NCBI RefSeq assembly: GCF_001476895.1 | Contig: NZ_LDTB01000009.1 | Span: 1 to 64,000, forward strand | Reading direction: 5' to 3' | Length of the DNA: 64,000 nt | DNA from: Sphingomonas endophytica | GTDB lineage: Bacteria > Pseudomonadota > Alphaproteobacteria > Sphingomonadales > Sphingomonadaceae | Shown here: in pieces, positions 32,821-42,674 of the stretch | How the letters are laid out: the number at the start of each line of letters is the position of its first letter | Numbering within the stretch: the first letter of the stretch is position 1 | Position numbers and translations under genes: made by a program | The notes under the pieces: model-generated | Database searches by the model: none | Told to the model about the DNA's origin: nothing | The model's input: the letters and a program-made list of their open reading frames with translations, nothing else

Positions 32821-32904
32821 TGGTGCGGGCGGCGGGACTCGAACCCGCACGCCAATGGCAGAGGATTTTAAGTCCCCAGCGTCTACCGATTCCGCCACGC
32901 CCGC
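32821..32904 (-). tRNA. tRNA-Leu, anticodon UAA
   Basis: On the minus strand GCGGGCG pairs with CGCCCGC, followed by A and CCA. The anticodon arm GGGGA/TCCTC holds TAA (plus-strand 32868-32870). The long variable arm fits leucine. A TTGACG box lies upstream (plus-strand complement at 32939-32944), but the -10 is weak. Only 32 bases separate it from the solute-binding protein start. Confidence 0.96.
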
Positions 32905-32995
32905 GCATCGTGCGCCACGAAGCCGTTGCGACGGCTTACGTCAAGCCATCGTCGGCGCGGCCATCGCGAAAGCCATGGTGCCGGGTCGCCATGGT

Positions 32996-33277
32996 TCATG
33001 CCACGTTGAGGCGGACGCGCATTTCCTTGCCGGGCTTGAAGAAGGGGACGCGCTTCGCCTCCACGTCGACCGTCTCGCCGGTCCGCGGGTTGCGACCGGT
33101 GCGGGCATCGCGCGCGCGGGTGGAGAAGGCGCCGAAACCGCGCAATTCGACGCGGCCGCCCGCCGCCAGACGAGCGACGATCTCATCGAAGAAGGTGGAG
33201 ACGATCGCCTCCACGTCGCGCTGCGATAGGCCGGGATTGTCCTTCATCAGCGATTGCACCAATTCCGACCTGATCAT
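32996..33277 (-). CDS. ihfB: Integration host factor subunit beta
   Basis: This 93-residue HU/IHF-family DNA-bending protein starts [10 protein letters not shown] and has the beta-arm signature GRNPRTGE, followed by [13 protein letters not shown]. Together with IhfA it forms the nucleoid heterodimer. It lies directly downstream of rpsA, the conserved order, but a strong terminator separates them and AAGGGC before the ATG suggests separate expression. Confidence 0.95.
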   Translation of the reverse strand: MIRSELVQSLMKDNPGLSQRDVEAIVSTFFDEIVARLAAGGRVELRGFGAFSTRARDARTGRNPRTGETVDVEAKRVPFFKPGKEMRVRLNVA

Positions 33278-33403
33278 TGCGCGTTAGCCCTTGATTGTCC
33301 CGGTTATCTTCAGGGCGACCTGATACAGGTGAGTTTCGCCGGCCGGTAGCACCGAAATGACAACGATTGTGCAAATTGGGTCACTTGCCGGACCCCGGGC
33401 AAG

Positions 33404-33440
33404 AAAAAGGGGGACCGGCCGGTCGGCCGATCCCCCTTTT
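33404..33440 (-). terminator. Strong intrinsic terminator of rpsA
   Basis: On the minus strand, AAAAGGGGGATC-type sequence (complement of 33431-33440) pairs with GGTCCCCCTTTTT (complement of 33404-33414) around a GC-rich inverted repeat. The stem ends in a run of T, 26 bases after the rpsA stop. This is the clearest intrinsic terminator in the window. Confidence 0.9.
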
Positions 33441-33465
33441 AACGGTCCGATGGACGAACCGCCGC

Positions 33466-35172
<1,707 letters not shown>

Positions 35173-35372
35173 AAAAGAAACAGTCCTATGTCGTTTTCCG
35201 GCCAGGCGGTTGGGTCCGCCGGTCTTGGCCATCACCGCCGCGCCGACCCCGTGCCGTGCGCGACATCCATGGGATCGGGGAGCGACGGTGGCCTTTCGCG
35301 GATGTGCGAAAAGGCGCGATGGATATACGATCGCGCCGCGCCTCCGCGAGCCCCAGCCCGCCGGACCGCCGC

Positions 35373-35401
35373 GCCTTAGGCGAAATGCCGCGAAGAAGCA
35401 A
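35373..35401 (-). promoter_or_regulatory. Putative rpsA promoter
   Basis: On the minus strand, TTGCTT (complement of 35396-35401) and TAAGGC (complement of 35373-35378) are 17 bases apart. Transcription would start about 195 bases before the rpsA ATG. Two bases away on the plus strand is TTGACA (35404-35409), a -35-like box facing parD, so two promoters may lie back to back. Confidence 0.45.
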
Positions 35402-35438
35402 GGTTGACAATCTTTGCCAATCGGCGGACGCTGCGGGC

Positions 35439-35699
35439 ATGGCCACGATGAACATCTCGCTCCCCGATGCCATGAAGGACTGGGTCGAGCAGCAGGCGGC
35501 GACCGGCCGCTACAGCAATTCCAGCGATGTCGTGCGCGACCTGATCCGCCGCGAACAGGTGCGCGCGGAAAAGATCGCGAACATGCAGCGGTTGATCGAT
35601 GAGGGGCGGGCGAGCGGCGTTTCGGAGCGATCCCCCGAAGAACGGCGTATTGAGGCAAGGCGGCGCGCGCGCCTGATCGTGGCCGCCGATGGGATATAG
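35439..35699 (+). CDS. parD: ParD-type antitoxin
   Basis: This 86-residue ribbon-helix-helix protein has MNISLPDAMKDWVEQQAATG, then YSNSSDVVRDLIRREQ, the DNA-binding part. A charged C-terminal helix that should wrap the toxin follows. It normally represses its own operon together with the toxin. The ATG at 35439 is chosen because the family starts there; TTGACA at 35404-35409 may belong to its promoter. Its stop lies 11 bases inside the parE gene. Confidence 0.92.
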   Translation: MATMNISLPDAMKDWVEQQAATGRYSNSSDVVRDLIRREQVRAEKIANMQRLIDEGRASGVSERSPEERRIEARRRARLIVAADGI

Positions 35700-35976
35700 G
35701 TTGAGTGATGAGGCGGACGAGGATTATTTCTCCATCTACCTCCACGGTGTCGAGACATTCGGCGAGGAACAGGCCGAACGTTATGCGGACCTGCTGGATC
35801 GGGCGTTTGCCTTCCTCGGCGATCATCCACGCGCCGGTCGGGAGCGGCTCGAATTGCGCGAAGCCATTCGCGGCTACCCAACCGGGTCACACCTCATCTT
35901 CTATGCCATCGATGAGGATGACGACGTGCTGATCCTGCGCATCCGCCACGGGCGCGAGGATTGGGCGGCGGATTAG
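35689..35976 (+). CDS. parE: ParE/RelE-family toxin
   Basis: This 95-residue protein has the ParE fold pattern: [21 protein letters not shown], then [19 protein letters not shown] and the terminal strands [25 protein letters not shown]. ParE toxins inhibit DNA gyrase; relatives cut mRNA. The start overlaps parD by 11 bases, the usual coupling. Its stop overlaps the end of cmk on the other strand by 4 bases, so the cassette is fitted tightly into the cmk-rpsA gap. Confidence 0.92.
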   Translation: MGYRLSDEADEDYFSIYLHGVETFGEEQAERYADLLDRAFAFLGDHPRAGRERLELREAIRGYPTGSHLIFYAIDEDDDVLILRIRHGREDWAAD

Positions 35977-36596
35977 CCCGCGGTTCGCCCTTCCACCAAC
36001 GCGATCGCCCGCGACACGGCGGCGTCGATCGACAGGAAGCTGGTGTCGAGCTCCATCGCATCCTCCGCCGCGACCAGCGGCGCGGTGGAGCGCGAGCTGT
36101 CGCGGTCGTCGCGGGTGCGGATATCGGCGAGCACCTGATCGTAGCTGATCGCGCTGCCCCGCGACTTCAGCTCGTCATGACGGCGTCGCGCGCGGATCAT
36201 CGGCGTGGCGCGCACGAACAGCTTGGCGTCGGCGTCAGGCGCGATCACCGTCCCGATATCGCGCCCGTCGAGCACCGCGCCGCCGGGCTGGTGCGCGAAC
36301 TTCTTCTGTCGCTGCATCAGCGCCGCGCGCACCAGTGGATGCGCCGACACGATCGAGGCGATCTGCCCCGTCGCATCGTCGCGCAAGCCCGGATCGGCGA
36401 GCAGCGTGTCATCGAAATCGCACGCCGCCACGGCATCGGCCTCGATCGCCGGGTCCAGATCCAGCCGCAGCACCTGCGCCGCGACCGCGCGATACAACAA
36501 TCCGGTGTCGAGATGCGGCACGCCGTAATGCCGCGCCAGCGCGCGCGCGATCGTGCCTTTGCCGGACGCGGCGGGACCATCGACCGCGATAATCAC
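35973..36596 (-). CDS. cmk: Cytidylate (CMP/dCMP) kinase
   Basis: This enzyme phosphorylates CMP and dCMP. The 207-residue protein has the P-loop [35 protein letters not shown] and the lid [16 protein letters not shown]. The start is a GTG overlapping the aroA stop by 3 bases, so it is translated with aroA. The usual downstream neighbour rpsA is separated by parDE. Confidence 0.96.
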   Translation of the reverse strand: MIIAVDGPAASGKGTIARALARHYGVPHLDTGLLYRAVAAQVLRLDLDPAIEADAVAACDFDDTLLADPGLRDDATGQIASIVSAHPLVRAALMQRQKKFAHQPGGAVLDGRDIGTVIAPDADAKLFVRATPMIRARRRHDELKSRGSAISYDQVLADIRTRDDRDSSRSTAPLVAAEDAMELDTSFLSIDAAVSRAIALVEGRTAG

Positions 36597-37930
36597 GCCG
36601 CACGCCCCGACAGCGTCTCAAGCTGCTGGTAGAAGGCCGGGTAACTGGTCGCGACCGGCGCGATATCGTCGATCGTCACCGCGTTCCGCGCATGTAGCCC
36701 GGCGACGGTCATGCTCATCGCGATGCGGTGGTCGAGCTTGGTCGCCACCGTGCCGCCGCCCGCGATCTTCTCGCCGCCCGAACCGTGGACGGTCAGCCCG
36801 TCCTCATGCTCCTCGGTGGTGACGCCATTGGCCTCCAGCGCGGCGCGCATCGCGGCGATGCGGTCGCTTTCCTTGACGCGCAGTTCCTCCGCGCCGCGCG
36901 CGACCGTCTTGCCTTCGGCAAAGGCGGCGGCGACGAAGAGTGCGGGATATTCGTCGATCATCGACGGTGCCAGATCGTGCGGCACGACGATCCCGGCCAG
37001 CGTCGCGTGGCGGACGCGCAGGTCGGCGACCGGCTCCCCGCCGACGACCCGCGCATCCAGTTCGGTGATATCCGCGCCCATCATGCGCAAGGCGGTCACC
37101 AGCCCGGCGCGGGTCGGGTTCAGCCCGACATTCTCGATCACCACGTCGCTGCCCGGCACGATCGACGCCGCGACCATCCAGAAGGCCGCCGACGACGGAT
37201 CGCCGGGCACGACGATCGATTGCGGCTTCAACTCCGCCTCGCCGGTCAGCGAGATGACCCGCCCGCGCGGGCCCTGCTCGACGGTCAGCTGCGCACCGAA
37301 ACCCGCCAGCATCCGCTCGCTATGGTCGCGAGTCGGCACCGGCTCGATCACGCGCGTGATGCCCGGCGTGTTGAGCGCGGCGAGCAGCACCGCCGACTTC
37401 ACCTGTGCCGAGGCGACCGGCAGCTCATAGTCGATCGGCACCGCCGGACACGCCCCGCGCACCATCAGCGGCAGGCGGGTGCCGGGCGACGCCTCGATCG
37501 ACGCGCCCATCTGTGCCAGCGGCACAGTGACGCGCGCCATCGGTCGCGCCGACAGCGAGGCGTCGCCGGTGAAGGTCGCGGTGATCGGATGGCTGGCGAC
37601 CAGCCCCATCAGCAGCCGCGTCGAGGTGCCCGAATTGCCCATGTCGAGCGCCTGGCATGGCTGGAGCAGCCCGCCGACCCCGACGCCGTAAATGCGCCAG
37701 ATGCCGTCGTCGCCGCGCTCGATCGTCGCGCCCATCGCGCGCATCGCGGCGGCGGTGGCGAGCACGTCCTCCCCCTCCAGCAACCCCTCGACGCGGCTTT
37801 CGCCGACCGCCAGCGCGGACAGCATCAGCGAGCGGTGGCTGATCGACTTGTCGCCGGGAACGCGGATCCGTCCCGCCAGCCGCGCGGGGCCGGGGACGGT
37901 GAACGGAGTGGGGGAGGAAGAATGCGCCAT
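36593..37930 (-). CDS. aroA: 3-phosphoshikimate 1-carboxyvinyltransferase (EPSP synthase)
   Basis: This is the sixth step of the shikimate pathway, joining PEP and shikimate-3-phosphate. The 445-residue protein has [17 protein letters not shown] at the start, [12 protein letters not shown] and [15 protein letters not shown]. The loop [10 protein letters not shown] differs from the GDxxLxxRPM of class I in the usual class II way; LMVRGAC replaces the glyphosate-sensitive context, so sensitivity cannot be judged reliably. It is the first gene of the aroA-cmk unit and diverges from the FYDLN gene. Confidence 0.95.
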   Translation of the reverse strand: MAHSSSPTPFTVPGPARLAGRIRVPGDKSISHRSLMLSALAVGESRVEGLLEGEDVLATAAAMRAMGATIERGDDGIWRIYGVGVGGLLQPCQALDMGNSGTSTRLLMGLVASHPITATFTGDASLSARPMARVTVPLAQMGASIEASPGTRLPLMVRGACPAVPIDYELPVASAQVKSAVLLAALNTPGITRVIEPVPTRDHSERMLAGFGAQLTVEQGPRGRVISLTGEAELKPQSIVVPGDPSSAAFWMVAASIVPGSDVVIENVGLNPTRAGLVTALRMMGADITELDARVVGGEPVADLRVRHATLAGIVVPHDLAPSMIDEYPALFVAAAFAEGKTVARGAEELRVKESDRIAAMRAALEANGVTTEEHEDGLTVHGSGGEKIAGGGTVATKLDHRIAMSMTVAGLHARNAVTIDDIAPVATSYPAFYQQLETLSGRAA

Positions 37931-38030
37931 GCGCGCCGCGCCTTGCCAGCCGCCTTGCGCTATGGCAAGGCGCGCTCCACTTCAGCGGGGCGACCTGTTT
38001 GATCCACCCATCCGAAAGGCTTTTCACGGC

Positions 38031-38351
38031 ATGATCCAGCCGGAATGGGGCACGAAGCGTACGTGCCCGAAATGCGCGACGCGTTTCTACGACCTCCAGA
38101 AGGACGAGCCCGTCACCTGCATCAACTGCGGTTATGCATGGGAGCCGGAGCCGATCCTGAAGTCCAAGCAGCCGCTGCCGTTCGAGGCCGCCAAGCCCGA
38201 CAAGGAAAAGGTCGACGCCGATCTGGCCGGTGACGACGAGGATCTGGACACCGGTGAGGACGAGGAGCCCTCCGCCGACGACGAGGTCGATCTGGGCGGC
38301 GACGACGATCTGGGCGTCGAGACGATCAGCGAAGACGACGAAAACAACTGA
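38031..38351 (+). CDS. FYDLN acid protein (TIGR02300 family)
   Basis: This 106-residue protein starts with a small zinc-ribbon-like part (TCPKCATRFYDLQ ... VTCINCGYAW), containing the family signature FYDLQ in place of FYDLN. It ends in a long run of Asp and Glu (LDTGEDEEPSADDEVDLGGD and on). Its function is unknown. Its place between aroA and tRNA-Ala is conserved in alphaproteobacteria. Confidence 0.88.
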   Translation: MIQPEWGTKRTCPKCATRFYDLQKDEPVTCINCGYAWEPEPILKSKQPLPFEAAKPDKEKVDADLAGDDEDLDTGEDEEPSADDEVDLGGDDDLGVETISEDDENN

Positions 38352-38388
38352 CGTGTGAAAAAAGGTGCGGCAGGCGGCAAAACACCGC

Positions 38389-38417
38389 TTGCCAATCCCG
38401 CAGCCCCCGGATAGAGG
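38389..38417 (+). promoter_or_regulatory. Putative promoter of tRNA-Ala(GGC)
   Basis: TTGCCA (38389-38394), 17 bases and TAGAGG (38412-38417) lie 19 bases before the tRNA. The -10 is identical to that before tRNA-Leu(CAG). Confidence 0.55.
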
Positions 38418-38436
38418 GCTGCCTCCCGGACGGAAT

Positions 38437-38512
38437 GGGGCCGTAGCTCAGCTGGGAGAGCGTCGCAATGGCATTGCGAAGGTCAGGGGTTCGATCCCCC
38501 TCGGCTCCACCA
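38437..38512 (+). tRNA. tRNA-Ala, anticodon GGC
   Basis: The acceptor GGGGCCG pairs with CGGCTCC (one G-U), followed by A and the encoded CCA. The anticodon arm TCGCA/TGCGA holds GGC at 38470-38472. The D-arm GCTCAGCTGGGAGAGC and T-arm AGGGGTTCGATCCCCCT are standard. The 193 bases that follow (38513-38705) show no gene. Confidence 0.98.
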
Positions 38513-38705
38513 TTCCCGTACTGAGCGCCGCGATTGGCGCTTCCGCCCCTCCTGCGCGGGCGTGAACAACAACGCCAGACGCGGTCCACCCGGCATCCAT
38601 CGTTGGACGCCAGGTAGTCATGTCTCCCGACATCGTCACGACAGCCGGACCGTCAATCCCGCCCCGGTCACACCAACGCGCCCCGTCGCGATCGTGGTAG
38701 CGCGG

Positions 38706-39062
38706 CTACCGACCGCCGGCCTCCAGCAGCCGGCGCGGCTCCGACAGTTCCCAGCTTCGTGCGATCCGGTCCTCGACCAGCGCCCAGTCCGCGTCACCAC
38801 CGAGATCGAGGCTCACCCAGCCCGAGGCCCCCAGATATGCCGGGCGCCGGTACACGCCCGGCACAGCCTCCATCAGCGTCGCCTGTTCGTCGGCATCGCT
38901 GGTTCGTACGCACACCACCGTCAATCCGTCGCCGTGGTGATCGTCGCGGAACTGCGCGAACATCCGGTCCGCGACGAAGAAGCTCGGCTGCCCGTGGCTC
39001 TCGCGCTCTGCGGTCTCCGGCAGCAGGGTGGCGATGGCGCGGACGCGGTCGAGTGGGGTCAT
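38706..39062 (-). CDS. MmcQ/YjbR family protein
   Basis: This 118-residue protein matches the YjbR fold, a small CyaY-like domain: a helix with LLPETAERESHGQPSFFVADRMFAQF, then VCVRTSDADEQ and the terminal helix LVEDRIARSWEL. The exact role is unknown, and DNA binding has only been suggested. It follows purN by 10 bases on the same strand and is probably co-transcribed. Confidence 0.85.
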   Translation of the reverse strand: MTPLDRVRAIATLLPETAERESHGQPSFFVADRMFAQFRDDHHGDGLTVVCVRTSDADEQATLMEAVPGVYRRPAYLGASGWVSLDLGGDADWALVEDRIARSWELSEPRRLLEAGGR

Positions 39063-39072
39063 GCGGACCTGC

Positions 39073-39666
39073 TTACGGTTGGACGAACGCCTTCAGAACC
39101 GCCGGATACAGGCGATGTTCCTCCGCCAGCACGCGCTCGGCCAGCGTATCGGGCGTATCGTCGGCGCGGATCGGCACCTCGGCCTGGCCCAGCACCGCGC
39201 CGCCGTCCAGTTCCTCGGTCACGACGTGCACCGAACAGCCCGCCACCGCATCGCCGGCCGCGATCGCGCGCGCGTGCGTGTCCAGACCCTTGTACTTGGG
39301 CAGCAGCGACGGGTGGATGTTGACGATCCGCCCGCGCCAGCGCGCGACGAACGCGTCGGACAGCAGCCGCATATAGCCCGCCAGCGCGATATAGTCCGCG
39401 CCCGCCTCGCGCAGCGCCGCGTCCAGCGCCGCCTCGTAAGCGGGCTTCCCTATGCCCTTGGGCGACAGCGCGAAAGTCGGCAGCCCGTTCGCCGTCGCCC
39501 ACGCCAGACCTGCCGCCTCACGCTTGTCGGAGGCGACCACGACGATGCGATAGGCGTCACCCTGTTCGGCCGCCAGCGCCTGCATGTTCGATCCCCGGCC
39601 CGAGATCAGCACCGCGACCTTCGCCGGCTCGCGCGTCGCCGCATCGTTCACTGGCACGTCGCTCAC
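39073..39666 (-). CDS. purN: Phosphoribosylglycinamide formyltransferase
   Basis: This enzyme transfers formyl from 10-formyl-THF to GAR in purine synthesis. The 197-residue product has [15 protein letters not shown], the catalytic [16 protein letters not shown], and the Asp in VTEELDGG. I set the start at the GTG at 39666, whose bases overlap the purM stop (GTGA); 13 further open codons upstream are purM sequence in another frame. Confidence 0.95.
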   Translation of the reverse strand: MSDVPVNDAATREPAKVAVLISGRGSNMQALAAEQGDAYRIVVVASDKREAAGLAWATANGLPTFALSPKGIGKPAYEAALDAALREAGADYIALAGYMRLLSDAFVARWRGRIVNIHPSLLPKYKGLDTHARAIAAGDAVAGCSVHVVTEELDGGAVLGQAEVPIRADDTPDTLAERVLAEEHRLYPAVLKAFVQP

Positions 39667-40754
39667 TGGTGATGCGTCGCGGTCCAGTCGGCACGCGCGC
39701 TCCACGTCTCGGTGCGGCCCGACACGGTGCAGCCGCGCTCGCCGGCCTCGATCCGCCCGATGCGATGTACGGTCTCGCCCGCCTTGCTCAACCCGGCGAC
39801 CACTTCCTCAACCTCTTCGGCGGCGACGATCACCGCCATGCCGATCCCGCAGTTGAAGGTGCGCGCCATCTCCTCCGGCTCGATCGCGCCCTGCGCCTGC
39901 AGGAACGCCATCAGCCGGGGCTGCTCCCATGCGTCGGCGTCGACATGCGCATGCACGCCCTTCGGCAGCACGCGCGGGATATTCTCCAGCAGACCGCCGC
40001 CGGTGATATGCGCCAGCCCCTTGATCCGTCCGTCGCGAATCTGCGGCAGCAGGCTGGCGACATAGATGCGCGTCGGCGCCATCAGCGTGTCGATCAGCAA
40101 CCGGTCGGCGTCGAACAGCGCGGGGCGGTCGAGCTTCCAGCCCTTGTCCGCCGCCAGCCGCCGGACCAGCGAGAAGCCGTTGGAATGGACGCCCGACGAG
40201 GCGAGGCCCAGAATCACGTCGCCCGCCGCGATCCCCGCGCCGGTCAGCACGTCGCCGCGTTCCACCGCGCCGACGCAGAAGCCCGCCAGGTCATAGTCGC
40301 CGTCGCTGTACATGCCCGGCATCTCGGCGGTCTCGCCGCCGATCAGCGCGCAGCCCGCGATCCGGCACCCCTCCGCGATCGAGGCGACGACGCTCTCCGC
40401 CACGGCGTTGTCAAGCCGGCCCGTGGCGTAGTAATCGAGGAAGAACAGCGGCTCGGCGCCCTGCACGACCAGATCGTTGGCGCACATCGCCACCAGGTCG
40501 ATCCCGACCCCGGCATGGCGATTCCACTCGATCGCGAGCTTCAGCTTCGTGCCGACGCCGTCGTTGGCGGCGACCAGCAACGGATCGGTGAAGCCCGCCG
40601 CCTTCAGGTCGAAGAAGCCGCCGAACCCGCCCAGGTCGGCATCGGCACCGGGCCGGCGCGTCGCACGCGCCAGCGGCGCGATCGCGCGGACCAGCGCATT
40701 TCCGGCGGCGATCGACACGCCGGCGCTCTCGTAGGTGTAGCCTTCGTTGCTCAT
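39663..40754 (-). CDS. purM: Phosphoribosylformylglycinamidine cyclo-ligase (AIR synthetase)
   Basis: This enzyme closes the imidazole ring in purine synthesis using ATP. The 363-residue protein starts [17 protein letters not shown] and has [39 protein letters not shown] and [13 protein letters not shown]. The start at ATG 40754 has AGGCGG upstream. It is divergent from the DUF2066 gene with a 64-base gap that must hold both promoters. Confidence 0.97.
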   Translation of the reverse strand: MSNEGYTYESAGVSIAAGNALVRAIAPLARATRRPGADADLGGFGGFFDLKAAGFTDPLLVAANDGVGTKLKLAIEWNRHAGVGIDLVAMCANDLVVQGAEPLFFLDYYATGRLDNAVAESVVASIAEGCRIAGCALIGGETAEMPGMYSDGDYDLAGFCVGAVERGDVLTGAGIAAGDVILGLASSGVHSNGFSLVRRLAADKGWKLDRPALFDADRLLIDTLMAPTRIYVASLLPQIRDGRIKGLAHITGGGLLENIPRVLPKGVHAHVDADAWEQPRLMAFLQAQGAIEPEEMARTFNCGIGMAVIVAAEEVEEVVAGLSKAGETVHRIGRIEAGERGCTVSGRTETWSARADWTATHHQ

Positions 40755-40818
40755 GGAAATGCCGCCTAGCCATATCGCGCTTGGATTTCCACGCCTGCTT
40801 CGCCAAAAGACGCGCAAC

Positions 40819-42057
40819 ATGCGTCTTCGCCTGCCTGTCGCCCTTGTCCTTACCGTCGCCATCGTGGCGCTCGGCGCCGGTGGCGTCGTCGCGCAGATCG
40901 AGGGCGGCGATCGCGGCGTCGCGGCGGTCGACAGCTCGAACGATTTCGAAGTGTCGGGCATCCGCGTCGACGTCAGCGGCCCCAATGCCGATGCCGCGCG
41001 GCTCGCCGGCTGGCGCGAGGCGCAGCGCAAGGGCTTCGTCCAACTGTCGCAGCGGCTGGGCGCGGGCGGTGGGCTGGTGTCGGACGGCACGCTCGATTCG
41101 ATCGTGTCGAGCATCGTGGTCGAGGACGAGCAGATCGGCCCGAACCGCTATGTCGCGCGGCTGGGCGTGCTGTTCGATCGCGCGCGCGCCGCCGGGCTGC
41201 TGGGGGTCTCGGCGGCGATGCCACGCTCGGCACCGTTCCTGGTGGTGCCGGTGCAATGGTCGACCGGGGTCGGCACCGTGTTCGAGCAGCGGACGGTCTG
41301 GCAGGAGGCATGGGCGCGTTTCCGCACCGGCACCAGCGCGATCGATTATGTGCGCCCGGCCGGCACCGGGCCGGATCCGCTGCTGCTCGACGTCGGCCAG
41401 ACGCAGCGTCCCGACCGCGCCTGGTGGCGGACGTTGGTCGATTCGTATGGCGCCAGCGACGTGCTGATGCCCACCGTGCGGCTGTACCGGCAATGGCCGG
41501 GCGGCCCGGTGATCGGCGTGTTCGAGGCGCGCTACGGCCCCGACCACCGCGTGTTGCAGCGCTTCACGCTGCGCGTCGGCGGGCCGCGCGGCGTTCCGGC
41601 GCTGCTCGACGAGGCGGTGCGGCGGCTGGACGGCGTTTATCAACAGGCGCTGCGCGGCGGCTACCTCGGCACCGATCCCGGTCTCAACCCGATCATGCCG
41701 GTCGTGGAAACGCCGCCGGAAGAAGCGTCGGACCTGATCGTCGACGATCCGGCGCTGGCCACGACCACCGTCGCGGTCACGCTTCAGTTCGATACGCCGG
41801 ATGCGGCCGCGGTCACCGGAACCGAGGCGGCGGTGCGCGGCGTGCCCGGCGTGACCGCCGCCGCGACGACCAGCCTGGCGTTGGGCGGCATCTCGTCGAT
41901 GAACGTCAGCTTCGTCGGCACCGCCGATGCGCTGCGCGCCGCGCTGGAGGCGCGCGGGTGGCAGGTGATCGGCACCGCGCCGACGCTGCGCATCCGCCGC
42001 GCCGCCGCCACCTCCGCGCCACCCGCCGCCGCCCCGCGCAGCGGAGCGGGCGGATGA
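40819..42057 (+). CDS. DUF2066 family exported protein
   Basis: This 412-residue protein has a signal peptide ([20 protein letters not shown], cut near GVVAQ). Its beta/alpha domain matches DUF2066 by content and by the conserved place between purM and hda, also known in Pseudomonas. The C-terminal part (about residues 310-390) looks like a small ferredoxin-like domain: [20 protein letters not shown], then [15 protein letters not shown]. The function is unknown. It ends in an Ala/Pro-rich tail, and its stop overlaps the hdaA ATG (ATGA). Confidence 0.8.
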   Translation: MRLRLPVALVLTVAIVALGAGGVVAQIEGGDRGVAAVDSSNDFEVSGIRVDVSGPNADAARLAGWREAQRKGFVQLSQRLGAGGGLVSDGTLDSIVSSIVVEDEQIGPNRYVARLGVLFDRARAAGLLGVSAAMPRSAPFLVVPVQWSTGVGTVFEQRTVWQEAWARFRTGTSAIDYVRPAGTGPDPLLLDVGQTQRPDRAWWRTLVDSYGASDVLMPTVRLYRQWPGGPVIGVFEARYGPDHRVLQRFTLRVGGPRGVPALLDEAVRRLDGVYQQALRGGYLGTDPGLNPIMPVVETPPEEASDLIVDDPALATTTVAVTLQFDTPDAAAVTGTEAAVRGVPGVTAAATTSLALGGISSMNVSFVGTADALRAALEARGWQVIGTAPTLRIRRAAATSAPPAAAPRSGAGG

Positions 42058-42674
42058 ACCAGATCGCGCTGCCGCTGGCCTGGCCCGCGGATGAGCAGGG
42101 CGAATTCTTCATCGTCGATTCCAATGCGCGGGCGGTGCGGATGCTCGAACATTGGGCGACCTGGCCGGTGCGGACGGCGCTGCTGGCCGGTCCGCCGCGG
42201 TCGGGCCGGTCGCTGCTGGGGCGCATCTTCGCGGCACGGTCGGGCGGGGCGGTGATCGACGACGCCGATCGCGCCGACGAGGAGGAATTGTTCCACGCCT
42301 GGAACCGCGCGCAGGAGGAGCGGCGCCCGCTGCTGCTGATCGCCGCCGCGCTGCCCCCGGCATGGCCGGTCGCGCTGCCGGACCTGCGGTCGCGGCTGGC
42401 GGCCAGCCCCGCTGCGACGATCGGCCCGCCCGAGGACGCGCTGGTCGCGGCCTTGTTCGAACACGGGTTCGCGCGTCGCCATCTGGATGCGCGCCCCGAT
42501 CTGATCGCATGGCTGACCGCGCGGACAGGGAGGAGTCACGCCGCCGTCATGGAGACGATCGATAGGCTCGATCAAGCCGCGCTGGCCGGGCGTCGCCGCC
42601 TGACGATCCCGTTGGCGCGCGAGACGCTGGACGGCGATCCGGCGGCCAACAAGCGGAGCGACCAAGCCTCATGA
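42054..42674 (+). CDS. hdaA: Hda-like regulatory inactivator of DnaA
   Basis: This 206-residue AAA+ protein brings DnaA-ATP to the sliding clamp for hydrolysis after replication starts. The N-terminus carries a clamp-binding motif (QIALPL at residues 3-8). The P-loop is GPPRSGRSLLG, with Arg where Lys is usual. Walker B is VIDDAD, and DLRSRLAAS is the sensor/Arg-finger region. The product lacks a DNA-binding domain, as Hda should. It overlaps both DUF2066 and ppk by 4 bases. Confidence 0.85.
   Translation: MNQIALPLAWPADEQGEFFIVDSNARAVRMLEHWATWPVRTALLAGPPRSGRSLLGRIFAARSGGAVIDDADRADEEELFHAWNRAQEERRPLLLIAAALPPAWPVALPDLRSRLAASPAATIGPPEDALVAALFEHGFARRHLDARPDLIAWLTARTGRSHAAVMETIDRLDQAALAGRRRLTIPLARETLDGDPAANKRSDQAS

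Noticed and set aside
32789..32908. Extension of the solute-binding protein into tRNA-Leu(UAA)
   Set aside because: The extra residues are a translation of the tRNA; the gene must start after its 3' end.
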